Source: an uncultured Desulfosarcina sp.
GTDB lineage: Bacteria; Desulfobacterota; Desulfobacteria; Desulfobacterales; Desulfosarcinaceae
DNA: 64,000 nt
Direction of reading: 5' to 3'
Assembly (NCBI RefSeq): GCF_963668215.1
Contig: NZ_OY764190.1
Span: 2,232,001 to 2,296,000 of the forward strand
Shown here: positions 28,712 through 37,905 of the stretch, piece after piece
Position numbering within the stretch: position 1 is the first letter of the stretch
How the letters are laid out: the number at the start of each line of letters is the position of its first letter
Translations under genes and position numbers: made by a program
The notes under the pieces: generated by a model
Seen by the model: only the letters and a program-made list of their open reading frames with translations
What the model was told of the DNA's origin: nothing
The model's database searches: none

Positions 28712-31700
28712 CTAATTACAGACGTCCACGGAAGGCGAGCGGACCCCTTTCGGGTCTTCGACCAGCGGATCGACATGTCGATTTCTGGCCGGTTCCACCT
28801 CCAGACGCCGGGGCCACTGGCCGTGTCGGACGCGATGCACGACCAGCCGCAGGTCGTTCAAAATGGCCAGCAGGCTGGGTATGAGCACCAGGGTCAGAAC
28901 GGTGGCAAAGGCCACGCCGGCGGCAATGGAAAGCGCCATGGGGATGAGAAATTTGGCCTGAAAGTCGGTTTCCATGATCAACGGCGCCAGGCCGCCCACG
29001 GTACTCAAGGTCGTGAGAAAAATGGCCCGAAACCGCCGCACGCCGCCCTGCAGGATGGCGTCGAAAAAGGGCATGCCGCAAGCCAGGTTCCCGTTGATGC
29101 GTTCGATCAGCACGATGGCGTCATTGACCACCACACCGGTTAACGCCACCATGCCGAACATGCTCATTATGGACAGGTCATACCCCAGCACCAGGTGGCC
29201 GAGGACCGCCCCGATGATGCCGAAAGGCACGGTGAACATGATCACGAAGGGCTGGGCATAGGAGCGGAACATGGTGGCGATGATGATGAAGATGGCCAGG
29301 ACCGCCAAGGGAAAACCGATTTCGAGGCTGCCGAAGGATTCGCGCATCTTTTTCTGCTCGCCCTGAAGGGCCACGTAAAGGCCCGGATAGCGTTTTTTCA
29401 ATTCCGGAAAATAGTTGGCCGACAGTTCGGCGAAGATTTCGTTGGCATTGGCTTTCTTGGTGTCCACACCGGCACTCACCGCGACCCGGCGCATGCCGTC
29501 GGTGCGGGTGATGGTCGAGTAGCCGGGCGCATAGCTGACATCGGCCACGGACATGAGCGGCACCTCAAAACCGCCGGCGGTGCGGATGCGCACCTGTTCG
29601 AAGTCCGAGATCCGGCTGCGCTCGTCGGCCGTGTAGCGTACCTTGACGCGAACGTCGTCGCGGCCGCGCTGCAACCGCAGGGCTTCGTCACCGTAATAGC
29701 CGGCATAAACCTGCCGGGCCAGATCCTCCACGGTCAGGCCCAGGGTACGGGCTTCCGGTTTCAGGGCAAGGCGCATCTCGTTTTTACCCGGCGAAAAGTC
29801 GCTGCGGATCTGGTAGACACCGTCGAATTGGCGCAGTCGGCTCATCAGGTCGTCGGCCGCGGCCAGAATGACGCTCATGTCATGGCCCTGCAGCCACACC
29901 TCGATGGGATCGCCCGGCGGACCGGCTTCCATGCCGGTAAAGGTCAACGATTTGATGCCGGGCAGAATGCCGATCTCTTTTTCCCAGGCCACCATCAGGT
30001 CTTCGGAATGGATACCGCGATGTTCGGAATCCAGCATAATTGCCTGCACCGATCCGTAGTTGGGGCCGATGTCGGGGATATCGCTCAAAGTCTGGCCCAC
30101 CAGGGTCAGGCGGTTTTTGACCAGGGGGTCTCCACTGCGCGTCGGATGGGTCTTCTCCAGGCGCATCAGGGCCGCTTCGATCTGGGCGATGGCCCGCCGG
30201 GTGACATCCGGTGGCGTACCGCTGGGAAATTCCGCCGTCGCGGTCATAACGAATCCGTCCATCTTGGAGAAAACCTCGAATTTGATGATGCCGCTTTGCA
30301 CCAGGCCGATGGTGAGCATCAGGACCGCCATGGCCGTGGCCAACGAAATGTAGCGCCAGTGCAAGGCTTTGCTCAAAAATGGCAGATAGATCCGGGCGAC
30401 GAATTGCTCCATCCAGCGGGAGGTCGCTTCCTGGACCCGGGACAGCTGTCTTACCAGTCGATGCCCCTTGGCCGGGGACCGATTGGGATCGGGCAGGTGG
30501 CTCAAGTGGGCCGGGAGCAGGAACAGGCACTCCACCAGGGAGACCACCAGGCAGGCGATCACCACGGCCGGCAGGATGGAGATGAATTTCCCCATGATGC
30601 CGCCCACGTAAAACAGGGGAATGAAGGCCACGATGGTGGTCAGCACGGCGGCCACCACCGGCATGCCCACCTCGCTGACCCCGTCGACGGCGGCCTTCAG
30701 GGCCGGCTTGCCCTGTTTGCGATGCACGAAAATGGCTTCGCCCACGACGATGGCGTCGTCCACGACAATCCCCAGCACCATGATCAACCCGAAAAGCGAA
30801 ATCATGTTGATCGTGCCGCCCATGCCCCAGAGAATCATCAGGGCGCCGGCGATGGAGATAGGAATGCCCATGCCGGCCCAGAAGGAGAGACGGGTGTTGA
30901 GAAAACACCACAGCAGGAGAAAGACGATGGAAAGGCCGATGATGCCGTTTTTAAGGAGAAGATCGATGCGCTGGCGCAGCATCTCGGTATTGTCATAGAG
31001 CATCCGGATGTTGGCGCCTTCGGGCACCTGTTGCTGTTTGGCCGCGATGTACGCGTTGACGGTTTTGGAAATTTTCAGGGCATCTTCTTCCGGGGTTTTG
31101 TAGACGATTAAAAGTACCGCCGGTTCTCCGTCGATTGTGGCGGCAATGGGATCCTCGGTAAACCCGTCATCGATTTCGGCCAGGCGGTCCAGGGTGATCA
31201 CATCACCTTCCGGACGGGCCAGGACCACGATGGAGGCCAGTTCCGCGCCGGTGTATTTCCGGCCCATGGTGCGCACGCGGATCTCTTCTTCACGGGTGCG
31301 GATGGTGCCGCCGGCCAGGTTCAGGTTGCTGCGGCGAACCGCACCGGCCACATCGTCAAAGGTAATCCCATACTCCCGCAACTTCTCTTCGGAAACCTCG
31401 ATGGCAATTTCGTAATCGCGCGCCCCGAAGGTTTCCACCTGGGAGATATCGGGCAGTTGCTGGATTTCGTCTTTGACCTGTTCGGACCACTCCTTGATGC
31501 GGCGCTCGGACATGTCGCCGGACAGGTAGACCAAGGCCACCAGGTCTTTGAGGAGGAGTTCGCTGATCACCGGTTTTTCCGCATCCACAGGGAATGTGGA
31601 GATCGCGTTGACCCTGGTGCGCACCCGCTCGAGCACATCGTCCACAGCGTAGTCCTCCTGGACTTCGATGGTGGCCGTGCCCTGTCCCTCGGCGGATTCG

Positions 31701-31948
31701 GTGGTGTACTGCTTGATGCCCTCGATTCCCTCGATGGCCTCTTCGATCTTGCGGCTGATCCCTTCCTCCACCTCTTCCGGGTCCGCTCCGGGGTAGGGCA
31801 CCGCAATGGTGATCATATCCAGGGAGAACTCCGGAAAGGTCTCGCGGATCATGCTGGCTGTGGCGATATAGCCGGCAACAAAGATCAGCACCAGAACGAT
31901 ATTGGCGAAGACCGTGTTGCGGGCAAAGGCGGCAAGCATCTGTTTCAT
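28712..31948 (-). CDS. RND efflux transporter, AcrB/HAE-1 family permease
   Basis: A 1078-residue inner-membrane proton/drug antiporter. Helix 1 starts AFARNTVFANIVLVLIFVAG; the porter domain begins FPEFSLDMITIAVPYPGADPEEVE-type sequence; the central GLIMVLGIVVDDAIVVGEA helix carries the proton-relay Asp pair, and GMVALTGVVVNDAIVLIERING is the counterpart in the second half. It overlaps the membrane-fusion gene by four bases. Substrates cannot be predicted. Confidence 0.95.
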   Translation of the reverse strand: MKQMLAAFARNTVFANIVLVLIFVAGYIATASMIRETFPEFSLDMITIAVPYPGADPEEVEEGISRKIEEAIEGIEGIKQYTTESAEGQGTATIEVQEDYAVDDVLERVRTRVNAISTFPVDAEKPVISELLLKDLVALVYLSGDMSERRIKEWSEQVKDEIQQLPDISQVETFGARDYEIAIEVSEEKLREYGITFDDVAGAVRRSNLNLAGGTIRTREEEIRVRTMGRKYTGAELASIVVLARPEGDVITLDRLAEIDDGFTEDPIAATIDGEPAVLLIVYKTPEEDALKISKTVNAYIAAKQQQVPEGANIRMLYDNTEMLRQRIDLLLKNGIIGLSIVFLLLWCFLNTRLSFWAGMGIPISIAGALMILWGMGGTINMISLFGLIMVLGIVVDDAIVVGEAIFVHRKQGKPALKAAVDGVSEVGMPVVAAVLTTIVAFIPLFYVGGIMGKFISILPAVVIACLVVSLVECLFLLPAHLSHLPDPNRSPAKGHRLVRQLSRVQEATSRWMEQFVARIYLPFLSKALHWRYISLATAMAVLMLTIGLVQSGIIKFEVFSKMDGFVMTATAEFPSGTPPDVTRRAIAQIEAALMRLEKTHPTRSGDPLVKNRLTLVGQTLSDIPDIGPNYGSVQAIMLDSEHRGIHSEDLMVAWEKEIGILPGIKSLTFTGMEAGPPGDPIEVWLQGHDMSVILAAADDLMSRLRQFDGVYQIRSDFSPGKNEMRLALKPEARTLGLTVEDLARQVYAGYYGDEALRLQRGRDDVRVKVRYTADERSRISDFEQVRIRTAGGFEVPLMSVADVSYAPGYSTITRTDGMRRVAVSAGVDTKKANANEIFAELSANYFPELKKRYPGLYVALQGEQKKMRESFGSLEIGFPLAVLAIFIIIATMFRSYAQPFVIMFTVPFGIIGAVLGHLVLGYDLSIMSMFGMVALTGVVVNDAIVLIERINGNLACGMPFFDAILQGGVRRFRAIFLTTLSTVGGLAPLIMETDFQAKFLIPMALSIAAGVAFATVLTLVLIPSLLAILNDLRLVVHRVRHGQWPRRLEVEPARNRHVDPLVEDPKGVRSPSVDVCN

Positions 31949-33300
31949 GAGGCCGACTCCTTGTCAGCCGTGTCGACAAATTCCAGCAGGCTGTTTTCCA
32001 GGGGATCGATAAGCCGGGTGACGATCACCCTGTCGCCGGGGCTGATTCCCCGGCTGACATAGACATGTTCTCCCTCGATGCGTGCAACGGCCACGTCCAC
32101 CGTTTTCAGGCGGTTTGCGGCGGTTGCCAGGTAGGCCTTGTTTTCGAAGCTGACCGCCTGACGGGGAAGCCGGACGACCTGTTTCATGGTCTGCCCGGGG
32201 ATGTCGACCTGGCAGAACATTCCTTCCACCAGGGGCAGGGAGCGGCTGCCGCCGTCCCTGGCCGCCTGTCCGGAAATTCTCACCGCTACGGTCAAGGTGC
32301 GTGTCTGCTGGTCGAATTTAACGACGCGGTGGAGACTTCCCTTCCAGAAAGATCCGTTTTTGTCCTCGGTCCAGCGGATGGTGCAATCCACCGGTTTCAA
32401 CTTGCCGAACCAGGCCGCGGTTTGCGTTTCCCCTGGTGTCTCCTCGAACTGCAGCCACTTGCGGGCGTCGCGGCTGTCCAGGGGAACCTGGATTTCCAGC
32501 AGGCTGTCATCGGCCAGGGTCAGCACGTGCTGGCCGGGAGAGACAAACTGTCCGGCCTCCAGGGCAACCGTCTTGATGCGGGCGTCGAAAGGCGCCTTCA
32601 CCGTGGATCGGGAGAGGTTGGCCGCCGCCACCGTGAGACGTGCCTTTGCCGACACCAGGCTGCTTTCGGCCTCCTTGATCTGAAGCGGGTAGAGGCTTAC
32701 CGCCTGTTCCATCTGGTCCGCCTGATCCAGAGCGCTGTTGTAGGCCAGTTCGGCCTGATCCACGCCGGAGCGGGTGCCGACCCGGTCCACTTCGTACAAC
32801 CGTTTGACCCGATCGAACTCGGTTTCGGCCAGTTGGGCGCTGCGCTGCAGGGTTTTCAGCCGTTGGGTATCGATGGCCAGCTGTTTTTTCAGCCGCGCCA
32901 CCGCATTCTGCCACTGGGAGACCCCTGCCTTGCCTTCCCGGAGGCCGGCTTCGTAGTCGGCGGGATCGATCCGAAACAGGATCTCTCCGGCGGGGATGAC
33001 CTGCCCGGTTTTCAGATGGGGATGGACATGGATCACCTTGCCGGAAATTTCCGGTGCAAGGTCCACCTCGGTGACCACCCGGGCCTGCCCATAGCCGGTG
33101 ATGACGACCGGATAATCCCGGGATTGTGCGGTGATGGTCTCAACCTTGATCGCCCGTTCTTCGCTTTTGGCCTCGGCAGGGGGCTGCTTCAAGCTGGCCA
33201 GTCCCTGCATTCCCACCCATCCGATAAGTAGAATCAGGGTGCAAATGACAATGCGGACCACGACATGCTTTTTCGGTCGGTTGATTGCGTTGGTTTCCAT
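31945..33300 (-). CDS. RND efflux membrane fusion protein
   Basis: A 451-residue periplasmic adaptor. One N-terminal transmembrane helix (VVRIVICTLILLIGWVGMQGLA) is followed by a lipoyl-like half (GKVIHVHPHLKTGQVIPAGEIL), a long coiled-coil hairpin (KKQLAIDTQRLKTLQRSAQLAETEF-type sequence), the second lipoyl half (APFDARIKTVALEAGQFVSPG) and a beta-barrel. It starts 15 bases after marR and overlaps the RND gene by 4 bases. Confidence 0.93.
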   Translation of the reverse strand: METNAINRPKKHVVVRIVICTLILLIGWVGMQGLASLKQPPAEAKSEERAIKVETITAQSRDYPVVITGYGQARVVTEVDLAPEISGKVIHVHPHLKTGQVIPAGEILFRIDPADYEAGLREGKAGVSQWQNAVARLKKQLAIDTQRLKTLQRSAQLAETEFDRVKRLYEVDRVGTRSGVDQAELAYNSALDQADQMEQAVSLYPLQIKEAESSLVSAKARLTVAAANLSRSTVKAPFDARIKTVALEAGQFVSPGQHVLTLADDSLLEIQVPLDSRDARKWLQFEETPGETQTAAWFGKLKPVDCTIRWTEDKNGSFWKGSLHRVVKFDQQTRTLTVAVRISGQAARDGGSRSLPLVEGMFCQVDIPGQTMKQVVRLPRQAVSFENKAYLATAANRLKTVDVAVARIEGEHVYVSRGISPGDRVIVTRLIDPLENSLLEFVDTADKESAS

Positions 33301-33315
33301 TTGATCTGCCTTGCC

Positions 33316-33795
33316 TCAGGTTGAATGATGGTTGTCTTTTTCCAGTACGTCCTTGATCCGATTCAGCACTTCGCACCACATTTGAGTGGTTTCCGGCCCG
33401 ACCGCCTCCACCAGCTTCACGAAAGCGTCCAGTACTTTTTCCTCGACCCGGCTGATTTCTTCGATGGCTTCCGGCGATACCCGAATGACGACTCTGCGGC
33501 GATCCTTGCTGCTGGGCGTGCGGGTCAAAAGCCCCCGCTCCACCAGCCGATCCACCATGGTGGACACCGAAGGCGGTGATACGCTCAACAGCGAGGCCAA
33601 CTGGGTCACCGACACCGCTTCGCGAACCCGGATCATCAGGACCATGTTCATCTGTGAGGAGGACAGATCGCCAAAGCGGCGGTTGTCGCTTTCCGCCATG
33701 CAGGCTGCCGTAATGGTCTGCTGCACCAGGTCGTGAACTTTCCGTCCGGTGGTGAAGATGTAGCGGGCGCTTGCCAGGGTAGCGGGATCTGTCAT
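33316..33795 (-). CDS. MarR-family regulator of the efflux operon
   Basis: A 159-residue winged-helix protein. The DNA-binding core reads VSVTQLASLLSVSPPSVSTMVDRLVERGLLTRTPSSKDRRRV, the standard MarR recognition helix and wing. It is the first gene of MarR-MFP-RND-TolC, so it probably represses the pump and itself and is released by a pump substrate. Confidence 0.9.
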   Translation of the reverse strand: MTDPATLASARYIFTTGRKVHDLVQQTITAACMAESDNRRFGDLSSSQMNMVLMIRVREAVSVTQLASLLSVSPPSVSTMVDRLVERGLLTRTPSSKDRRRVVIRVSPEAIEEISRVEEKVLDAFVKLVEAVGPETTQMWCEVLNRIKDVLEKDNHHST

Positions 33796-33858
33796 CGAGG
33801 CCTCCGTGTTTTCGCATCGATCCGACTTGTTGGGTACGGGTATCTGTTAGGAGGTTTC

Positions 33859-33886
33859 ACAATAAGGAAAATAAAATATTTGTCAA
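33859..33886 (-). promoter_or_regulatory. putative sigma-70 promoter of the marR-efflux operon
   Basis: On the minus strand TTGACA (33886-33881), a 16-base spacer and TATTGT (33864-33859) read toward marR. A 10-bp palindrome TAATTAATTA (33901-33910) lies just upstream and is a candidate MarR site. The rest of the 33796-34160 spacer is AT-rich with nothing else I can support. Confidence 0.5.
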
Positions 33887-34160
33887 GTTAATATTTAGTT
33901 TAATTAATTATATTTGCCAGCCTGGGGCACAGGCTGAGGCTGTTTTCCCATTTTTCAATGTGATAATAATAAGATAAACATTTCTAACGGAGAATGCTTG
34001 GCAACGGGGTAACGAATTGTAACAAATCGTAGTGACTTGTTTTCGCCCCCTGGATTTGCCTTGGTTTTAATCTACCTCGCGTGTTAAAGAAAGTTTATCG
34101 GGGGCCGATATTGTGGGAAACAGTTGATTTCACTCACACGATTTCTTGAATGGAAACCCT

Positions 34161-34919
34161 ATGTCCCCGAAAAAAAAGATGCCGCTGACGCTTTGCGTGA
34201 CCAGCGGTAAAGGCGGTGTGGGCAAAACCAGTTTTACGGTCAATTTCGCCCTGGCCCTCACCCGGAATGACAGCCGTGTTCTTGTAGTGGACGGCGACAT
34301 GGGGTTGGCCAATGTGGATGTTCTGCTGCGTCTGTCCGTCAAGCACAATATCCGGGATGCTCTGGAAAGCGGCGCCGACCCGCGCCAGGCATTGATCTTC
34401 GCCCGTCCCAACCTGGCCGTTCTGCCGGGCTGCTCCGGCGTTCCCGAGATGGTTTCGCTGGGCGGCAAGCAGCAGGACCGGCTGGCCGATTTCATCAAAT
34501 CGGTCTCGGCGGATTTCGATTACGTTCTGATCGATACTGCTGCGGGCATCGGCTCTTCGGTACTGTGGTACAATCGGTATTCGGACCATAACATTTTTAT
34601 TCTGAGTCCGGACCCCACCTCCATGACCGATGCCTATGCCCTGATCAAGCTCCTTTCCAGGGATTACGGAATCGGCCGGTTCAACCTGGTACTCAATTTC
34701 GTTCGCGGCGCACGCGAAGGCAGCCATACCGTAGATACGATCAAGCGGGTGACGCAGCGATTTCTCAAACTGGAGCTTGCCCACCTGGGCAGCATTCCGG
34801 AAGACAGGGCCGTTCGCCAGGCGGTGCTCGATCAGTTGCCCTTCATCGAGCAGACACCGGGCAGCAAAGCGGCCCGGGCCATACACGAAATGGCGCAACG
34901 GGTTCATACATTACTCTGA
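34161..34919 (+). CDS. MinD/ParA-superfamily ATPase, FlhG/FleN-like
   Basis: About 252 residues from the ATG at 34161; a TTG 15 bases upstream is an alternative. The deviant Walker A is GKGGVGKT (residues 16-23), followed by VVDGDMGLANVDVLLRL, the switch region typical of FlhG/FleN and MinD, and VLIDTAAGIG (Walker B). FlhG-type ATPases set flagellar or pilus number and position. No flagellar gene is nearby; instead the stop overlaps a histidine kinase start (TGATG), so it likely works with that signalling pair. Confidence 0.85.
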   Translation: MSPKKKMPLTLCVTSGKGGVGKTSFTVNFALALTRNDSRVLVVDGDMGLANVDVLLRLSVKHNIRDALESGADPRQALIFARPNLAVLPGCSGVPEMVSLGGKQQDRLADFIKSVSADFDYVLIDTAAGIGSSVLWYNRYSDHNIFILSPDPTSMTDAYALIKLLSRDYGIGRFNLVLNFVRGAREGSHTVDTIKRVTQRFLKLELAHLGSIPEDRAVRQAVLDQLPFIEQTPGSKAARAIHEMAQRVHTLL

Positions 34920-35887
34920 TGATCATCGAACGAGCCATTTATCCCCGCAGCCTCCGGGCTGGCGGCGGTTTTTGCTGGGTCACGGCCATTGCCGCCGGAT
35001 CGCCGGCGTTTGCCGCGAAAGGCGTCGGCGACGGTGCGGCGCCGAATCTTTTATGGGTCGCCATTTGGCTGGCACTGCTGATGGCGCTGGTTCTGGTGGG
35101 CTATCTGAGGCAGAATCGGATGGTCAAAAGCAAAACCGCCGAACTGCGGCGGGAGCTTTTCGAACGTCAGATGGCCGAAAAGGAGCTTTTGGCATCCGAG
35201 CAGCAACTGCGGCAGTCGCTGACGGAAAAGGAATCGCTGCTCAAGGAGATTCACCACCGGGTGAAAAACAACCTGCAGATCGTCTCCAGTCTGCTGTACC
35301 TGCAGGAAGAGTACATGCAGGATGCCAAGGGCGTGGAGATTCTGCGCGAAAGCCAGAACCGGGTCAAATCCATGGCCCTGATTCATGAGCAGCTATACGG
35401 AACGGCGGATCTGGCGAAAATCGATTTCGGCCGCTATATTCAGGGACTGGCCGCCAACCTGTTCGATGCCTACGGAATCGAGCCTGCGCGCATCCGGCTC
35501 GATGTCCGCGCCGACGACATCTCTTTGGGGGTGGACATGGCGGTACCCTGCGGATTGATCATCAACGAGCTGGTCTCCAATGTACTCAAGCACGCCTTTC
35601 CGTCCCAAAAGGCGGGAACGATCGAGATTGCCGTTACCATGTTGCGCGGCGGCCGGATGGAGATCGTGGTGGCCGACGACGGCATCGGTCTGGCCGTGCC
35701 CCCTGGCGATGCGGAAAAGAGAACCCTGGGTCTGCGGCTCGTGGACACGCTTGTGACCCAGCTTGACGGCACAGTGGATATACAGACCGATCACGGCACC
35801 CGTTTCGGCATCATGCTGAACGCACCCGGGCAAACCAACAAGGAGCAGCAAAATGACACCGGCGACGATTCTGGTAGTGGAAGATGA
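34919..35887 (+). CDS. HisKA_2 (HWE-like) sensor histidine kinase
   Basis: A 322-residue kinase. A signal-like N terminus and one transmembrane helix (LLWVAIWLALLMALVLVGYL, about residues 43-62) lead into a coiled coil. The H box is LLKEIHHRVKNNLQIVSSLL, diagnostic of HisKA_2; the ATPase has GLIINELVSNVLKHAFP and VVADDGIGL. No sensory domain other than the short extracytoplasmic tail is present. It overlaps both neighbours: 1 base with the ATPase gene and 35 bases with the response-regulator gene. Confidence 0.9.
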   Translation: MIIERAIYPRSLRAGGGFCWVTAIAAGSPAFAAKGVGDGAAPNLLWVAIWLALLMALVLVGYLRQNRMVKSKTAELRRELFERQMAEKELLASEQQLRQSLTEKESLLKEIHHRVKNNLQIVSSLLYLQEEYMQDAKGVEILRESQNRVKSMALIHEQLYGTADLAKIDFGRYIQGLAANLFDAYGIEPARIRLDVRADDISLGVDMAVPCGLIINELVSNVLKHAFPSQKAGTIEIAVTMLRGGRMEIVVADDGIGLAVPPGDAEKRTLGLRLVDTLVTQLDGTVDIQTDHGTRFGIMLNAPGQTNKEQQNDTGDDSGSGR

Positions 35888-36521
35888 AGGTATTGTAGCT
35901 CAGGAGATCAAAAGCCGTCTGGAAAAATCCGGGTATACCGTATGCGCCGTCGCCCATGACGGCAAAACCGCCGTCGCCCATGCCGGCGAAAAGAAGCCGG
36001 ACCTGGTTCTCATGGACATCCGGCTCAAAGGCGAGATGGACGGCATCGAAGCGGCGGGAATCATCGGCGAGCGCTTCGGTATCCCCGTGGTCTATCTCAC
36101 CGCTTACACGGACCCCGATACCCTGGAGCGGGCCAAGGTCAAGGATCCTTTCGGATATGTGGTCAAACCTTTCGAGACCCGCAGCCTGATCGTTTCCATC
36201 GAGATCGCCCTGCACCGCCACCGCAGCGAAGCCGAGCGCATTTACCGGGAAAAGCTCCAGGCCGTACTGGAAACCGCCGGGGCGATCTGCCATGAAATGA
36301 ACCAGCCCATGATGGCCATCTCCGGCCACACGGAACTGCTCATGGACACTCTTGACCCCGGCGACCCCGTCTATCAGAAAATCGAGAAGATCAAATCCCA
36401 GGTGGAGCGCATGAGCGCCATTACCCAGAAACTCATGGGCATCACCCGGTACGAAACCAAGGACTACGTCCAGGGGGAGCGTATCGTGGATATTGAAAAG
36501 TCGTCGTTTACCTTTGATTAG
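35853..36521 (+). CDS. response regulator fused to a histidine-kinase dimerisation domain without ATPase
   Basis: A 222-residue protein. The receiver (residues 1-120) has acidic residues in VVEDEG, phospho-acceptor Asp55 in VLMDIRL and Lys in VVKPF. After a short helix comes a HisKA-type segment, ICHEMNQPMMAISGHTELL with His147, and a second helix (YQKIEKIKSQVERMSAITQKL). The protein then ends; no N or G boxes follow. The start has AGGAG before it. The His could accept phosphate from another kinase or act as an Hpt-like relay; this is inference. Confidence 0.85.
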   Translation: MTPATILVVEDEGIVAQEIKSRLEKSGYTVCAVAHDGKTAVAHAGEKKPDLVLMDIRLKGEMDGIEAAGIIGERFGIPVVYLTAYTDPDTLERAKVKDPFGYVVKPFETRSLIVSIEIALHRHRSEAERIYREKLQAVLETAGAICHEMNQPMMAISGHTELLMDTLDPGDPVYQKIEKIKSQVERMSAITQKLMGITRYETKDYVQGERIVDIEKSSFTFD

Positions 36522-37000
36522 TTGCCGTTGCGGCTTTTACGGGAACGTTCGTTCTGCCGATTGGCGGTCCGCAGCAGACGCAGCAGATGGCGATAGTAAT
36601 GGAAGCTGGCCAGGAAAAGGGCGGCGCCAATCGCCGTGTAGACAACGGCAAGGGCTGCCCTGGGAATCGGTGAGCGGCGCAGCATGATGCCCAGGGCGAT
36701 CATGAAAGCGATGATCAGGTAGCTCTTCCAGGCCTGGAAGGCGAAGAAACATCCTTTGTCGGACAGTTGCCGCAGTCGACAAATGTTTCTGCGGGCGATG
36801 CCGCTGAATCCCCATTGCAGGGCCGCAACAGCAACAACCAGTCCCACCAGTTCCAATTCGATGCCCCGGACAAAGCCTTCAAAGCTGAGCCAGTTCATGG
36901 CGGCAAGGCACATCGACAGGCCGACGACACTCCACAACACGCCGCAGGCGGCAAACAGCCAGCACTTGGGAACATCCGGTTTCAGGCGCGCCAGGATCAT
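36518..37000 (-). CDS. hypothetical four-helix inner-membrane protein
   Basis: 160 residues with four predicted membrane helices: about 13-35 (LFAACGVLWSVVGLSMCLAA), 48-66 (ELVGLVVAVAALQWGF), 95-108 and 114-135. A basic cytoplasmic tail (YRHLLRLLRTANRQNERSRKSR) ends it. Its start overlaps the SDR gene stop by four bases; its stop overlaps the convergent response-regulator gene by four bases. Family not recognised. Confidence 0.65.
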   Translation of the reverse strand: MILARLKPDVPKCWLFAACGVLWSVVGLSMCLAAMNWLSFEGFVRGIELELVGLVVAVAALQWGFSGIARRNICRLRQLSDKGCFFAFQAWKSYLIIAFMIALGIMLRRSPIPRAALAVVYTAIGAALFLASFHYYRHLLRLLRTANRQNERSRKSRNGN

Positions 37001-37905
37001 GACCGCCCCTTTCGAAAGGCGTTGACCATTTTTTCCAGCGAAAGATCCAGATCCGCCGGATCGTATCCCAGGCGGTACGCACGCTGGCTGTTCAAGGAAA
37101 CATCCGGTGGACGGGGTGCCGCTGTGGCCACATCCTTAATGGAGACAGGGTGAATGTTGGCGTCCTCACGACCCATGATGGCCGCCAGTCGACAACCCAT
37201 ATCGTAGCGGGAAATCCGGCGGCGGCCCCCCAGATGAATGATTCCGGCGGCTTTTCCCATCATGGTGAGAATTCCGGCGGCTGCGCTTTGCCCATCCACC
37301 GGCGTCCGAAATTCATCCGCGAAAAGATTCATGGAAGCCCCCATCTCGATGGTCTTGAGCATGTCCAAACTGAAGGTGCCGCGAAAACCGCCGGATAGGC
37401 CGATCATCAAGGGCATCCGGCAGATCAGCGCCTCGGGCCAGCAGGCTGTCACGCGATGCTCCGCTTCGGCTTTCTGCCGGCCGTAGGCGGATATGGGGGT
37501 CATGGCGTCGTCTTCGCTGTATGGCGGACGGGTGCCGTCGAATACCAGGTCCGTGGAGGTGAACACAAAGGGAATTTTCGATCGCGCGCATTGGCCGGCC
37601 AGGCTTTCCGTTGCCGTGACATTGATCCGCCGGGCTTCGTCGATGTGGCCTTCACAAAAGGCTGGGTCGCTTGCCGCCGCGGCGTGGATTACGGCCTGAG
37701 GGCGAATGCGATCAAAAAGGGTGGCCAGAAAACCGCTGTCGGTCAAATCGCCCGTTACAGGAGTTATGCCGGCAACAGTCACCCGATGACGGCAGCCGAC
37801 GCCGTAGACGGACCAGTCGGCGGCGGCCAGGCGGCAGATGTGCCATCCGAGAAATCCGCTGGCACCTGTGACCAGCAGTCGATGAAATTTACCTGCAGAC
37901 GACAT
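36997..37905 (-). CDS. NAD-dependent sugar epimerase/reductase (RmlD-like SDR)
   Basis: About 302 residues from the ATG at 37905; a GTG 12 bases upstream is equally possible. An extended SDR with VTGASGFLGWHICRLAAADW (Rossmann glycine motif), catalytic Tyr and Lys in ISAYGRQKAEAEH, and FVFTSTDLVFDGTRPPYSEDD, the pattern of RmlD (dTDP-4-dehydrorhamnose reductase) and MAT2B-like proteins. No other nucleotide-sugar genes are adjacent, so the substrate is open. The 5' end overlaps the TPR lipoprotein gene. Confidence 0.8.
   Translation of the reverse strand: MSSAGKFHRLLVTGASGFLGWHICRLAAADWSVYGVGCRHRVTVAGITPVTGDLTDSGFLATLFDRIRPQAVIHAAAASDPAFCEGHIDEARRINVTATESLAGQCARSKIPFVFTSTDLVFDGTRPPYSEDDAMTPISAYGRQKAEAEHRVTACWPEALICRMPLMIGLSGGFRGTFSLDMLKTIEMGASMNLFADEFRTPVDGQSAAAGILTMMGKAAGIIHLGGRRRISRYDMGCRLAAIMGREDANIHPVSIKDVATAAPRPPDVSLNSQRAYRLGYDPADLDLSLEKMVNAFRKGRS

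Noticed and set aside
29195..31111. 638-codon plus-strand open frame
   Set aside because: Antisense to the RND permease; composition is typical of a reverse-frame shadow in GC-rich DNA.
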